Positions 38,030 through 38,991 of a stretch of DNA of 38,991 nt are shown piece by piece; positions within the stretch are counted from its first letter, which is position 1; every line of letters begins with the position of its first letter. Source of the stretch: Candidatus Acinetobacter avistercoris (lineage in GTDB: Bacteria; Pseudomonadota; Gammaproteobacteria; Pseudomonadales; Moraxellaceae). The position numbers were made by a program, and so were the translations under genes. The notes below the pieces were generated by a model. The model saw only the letters and a program-made list of their open reading frames with translations, made no database searches and had not been told where the DNA came from. The stretch lies in assembly GCA_018883945.1 (NCBI GenBank), contig JAHLFF010000024.1, forward strand, positions 1-38,991. Direction: 5' to 3'.

Positions 38030-38046
38030 GATTGTGTAACACAATC
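38030..38046. promoter_or_regulatory. perfect palindrome before umuD (putative operator)
   Basis: GATTGTG-TAA-CACAATC, 7-bp arms with a three-base centre, lies between the umuD ribosome site and an upstream -10-like TAGAAT (minus strand, 38050-38055). Position fits an operator for a repressor such as UmuD itself or LexA-like control. Confidence 0.6.
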
Positions 38047-38109
38047 AGGATTCTAATAGTCAGTCAATTTAAATGCTATTCGTAATTTTCGATGATAAAA
38101 GCCAAGCCT

Positions 38110-38763
38110 TTAGAACAAAGACTTTTGAATTTTATTAACCGACGAGCGGTCATGAAAAGCTGCTTTGTATTCATCATCCATTTCAAAAAATAGTTCATGT
38201 GCATCAACATGAGAAATTGTTAACCAATCTTTTCTGTATTTTTCGGGTACCACAATGATTGATCTTTTTTCATCATCGGGACCATGAAATTGATTCATGA
38301 AAGGGTGGTGTTCAGCGTTAATCGTAAGCATGCTGAAAGATCTAATATTTTGGCCATCTATAACAGTGTCATCATAAATAGCTGCAACAGTAAAAGGTTG
38401 TTCATCTTCACGTGATATCCCATACCACTGTGGCTTTCCATCAATATATTTGGGCTCATAGAATTCTTGAACTGGCACTAAACAGAATTTATCATTTTTC
38501 CATGCACTTCTAAAAGATGGTTTCTCTGCTACAGTTTCTGTCCGGGCATTATAAGTATGCCGACCAAACTTTAATTCTTTTGACCAGTGTGGGAGCAAAC
38601 CAAATTTCCCTACATCTAACTCAAACTGATCCGCACCGTTCATCATTATAGGTGCGTCATACAATGGGTATACGTGTTGCTTAAAATCTAGATTGAGTTG
38701 TGATTCATGTATATCTAAAAGGGATAGTCTTTTCTTTGATGGAAATTCGTAGTTTGAGCACAT
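38110..38763 (-). CDS. SRAP family protein (YedK/HMCES-like)
   Basis: 217 residues of the SOS-response-associated peptidase family, which crosslinks to abasic sites in single-stranded DNA through Cys2. It begins MCSNYEFPSK with the catalytic Cys2 after the Met, followed by YNARTETVAEKPSFR near 88, PVQEFYEPKY with the active-site Glu near 107, and MLTINAEHHPFMNQFHGPDD with the His near 155. Placed beside umuDC it forms a DNA-damage module at the prophage right end. Upstream on the minus strand is an AT-rich stretch with AACTA-GATATA-TAGTT, possibly regulatory. Confidence 0.92.
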   Translation of the reverse strand: MCSNYEFPSKKRLSLLDIHESQLNLDFKQHVYPLYDAPIMMNGADQFELDVGKFGLLPHWSKELKFGRHTYNARTETVAEKPSFRSAWKNDKFCLVPVQEFYEPKYIDGKPQWYGISREDEQPFTVAAIYDDTVIDGQNIRSFSMLTINAEHHPFMNQFHGPDDEKRSIIVVPEKYRKDWLTISHVDAHELFFEMDDEYKAAFHDRSSVNKIQKSLF

Positions 38764-38934
38764 CTACTTACCTGCTGAAAAACTAGATATATAGTTACTT
38801 TAACTTTCGCTTTGCTATTTGGGAATAGGTGGTAAAATAGACTTACATAGGGATTCTAAGACCTGTGGATAAAGTCACGCTTGTCCCAATATTGTCCCAT
38901 ATTAATATAAGTCATTGTTTTTATTAAAAAGAGT
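38764..38934. other. non-coding right arm of the prophage
   Basis: 171 bases between the SRAP gene and the tRNA fragment. AT-rich, no credible ORF, and no integrase. Two short repeats TTGTCCCA (38881-38888, 38893-38900, start-to-start 12 bases) may be arm-type sites used by the integrase near attR. That is inference from position. Confidence 0.35.
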
Positions 38935-38984
38935 CTACGTTGACATCGTAGAGGTCAGCAGTTCGAGTCTGCTTATACCTACCA
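38935..38984 (+). tRNA. 3' fragment of tRNA-Val(GAC), probable attR
   Basis: The sequence folds from the anticodon arm onward: stem CTACG, loop TTGACAT with anticodon GAC at 38942-38944, stem CGTAG, variable AGGTC, T-arm AGCAG-TTCGAGT-CTGCT, acceptor strand TATACCT, A73 and encoded CCA. The D-arm and the 5' acceptor strand are absent; the preceding bases (an AT-rich ...TTATTAAAAAGAGT) do not match. This is the signature of phage insertion into a tRNA 3' end: the intact tRNA sits at the other (unseen) junction and this fragment marks attR. Host DNA would begin soon after. Confidence 0.82.
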
Positions 38985-38991
38985 AAATTTA

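Overview
The window is most of the late half of a siphovirus prophage in a low-GC gammaproteobacterium. Acinetobacter or a close relative is most likely: the genome is AT-rich, a prophage-borne umuDC pair has a UmuD with a long basic N-terminus, and many small phage proteins are of the Acinetobacter-phage type. The species cannot be set from the sequence. No integrase, main lysogeny repressor or replication gene is present, so the early region lies to the left of base 1. The right edge is a 3' fragment of a tRNA-Val(GAC) gene at 38935-38984 with no D-arm before it, which is what an attachment junction (attR) should look like.

Layout. 1-41: 3' half of a tRNA, probably phage-borne. 169-2002: small phage genes (including an N4 gp49/Sf6 gp66-type protein) ending in an HNH endonuclease. 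2003-2141: probable cos region. 2142-9977: packaging and head genes in HK97 order (TerS, TerL, small membrane protein, portal, ClpP-type protease, major capsid, connectors). 9974-12430: tail completion protein, tail tube, and a G/GT chaperone pair with a lambda-type GGGAAAG frameshift site. 19789-33985: tape measure, M, L, K, I and J in lambda order, plus two genes after J. 34047-35342: holin, endolysin, Rz (frameshifted) and Rz1. The right end, leftward, holds an orphan gene, umuC, umuD and a SRAP protease.

Three blocks of accessory genes interrupt the tail operon. Block 1 (10447-11241) has a small membrane protein and a Rha regulator. Block 2 (about 12431-19770) is the most interesting. It has a tightly regulated promoter feeding a 19-codon peptide and a DUF4760-like membrane protein. 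Next comes a locus that matches the immI region of phage P22 in gene order and orientation: membrane protein (SieA position), Mnt-like RHH repressor, divergent Arc-like RHH protein, and KilAC antirepressor, with three operators built into overlapping divergent promoters. A complete two-gene Septu-like defence cassette (PtuA ATPase and PtuB HNH nuclease) follows. Block 3 (23873-26009), between tail genes M and L, carries a C-type-lectin/FGE-fold tail protein whose C-terminus looks like the variable region of a diversity-generating-retroelement target.

The least explained stretch is the 391-base gap between terS and terL. It is not coding but folds by eye into two structured domains. The first resembles a tRNA cloverleaf with an enlarged anticodon arm and is followed by a terminator. 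The second has a perfect 16-bp hairpin and a composite stem. This is the best candidate here for an undescribed RNA.
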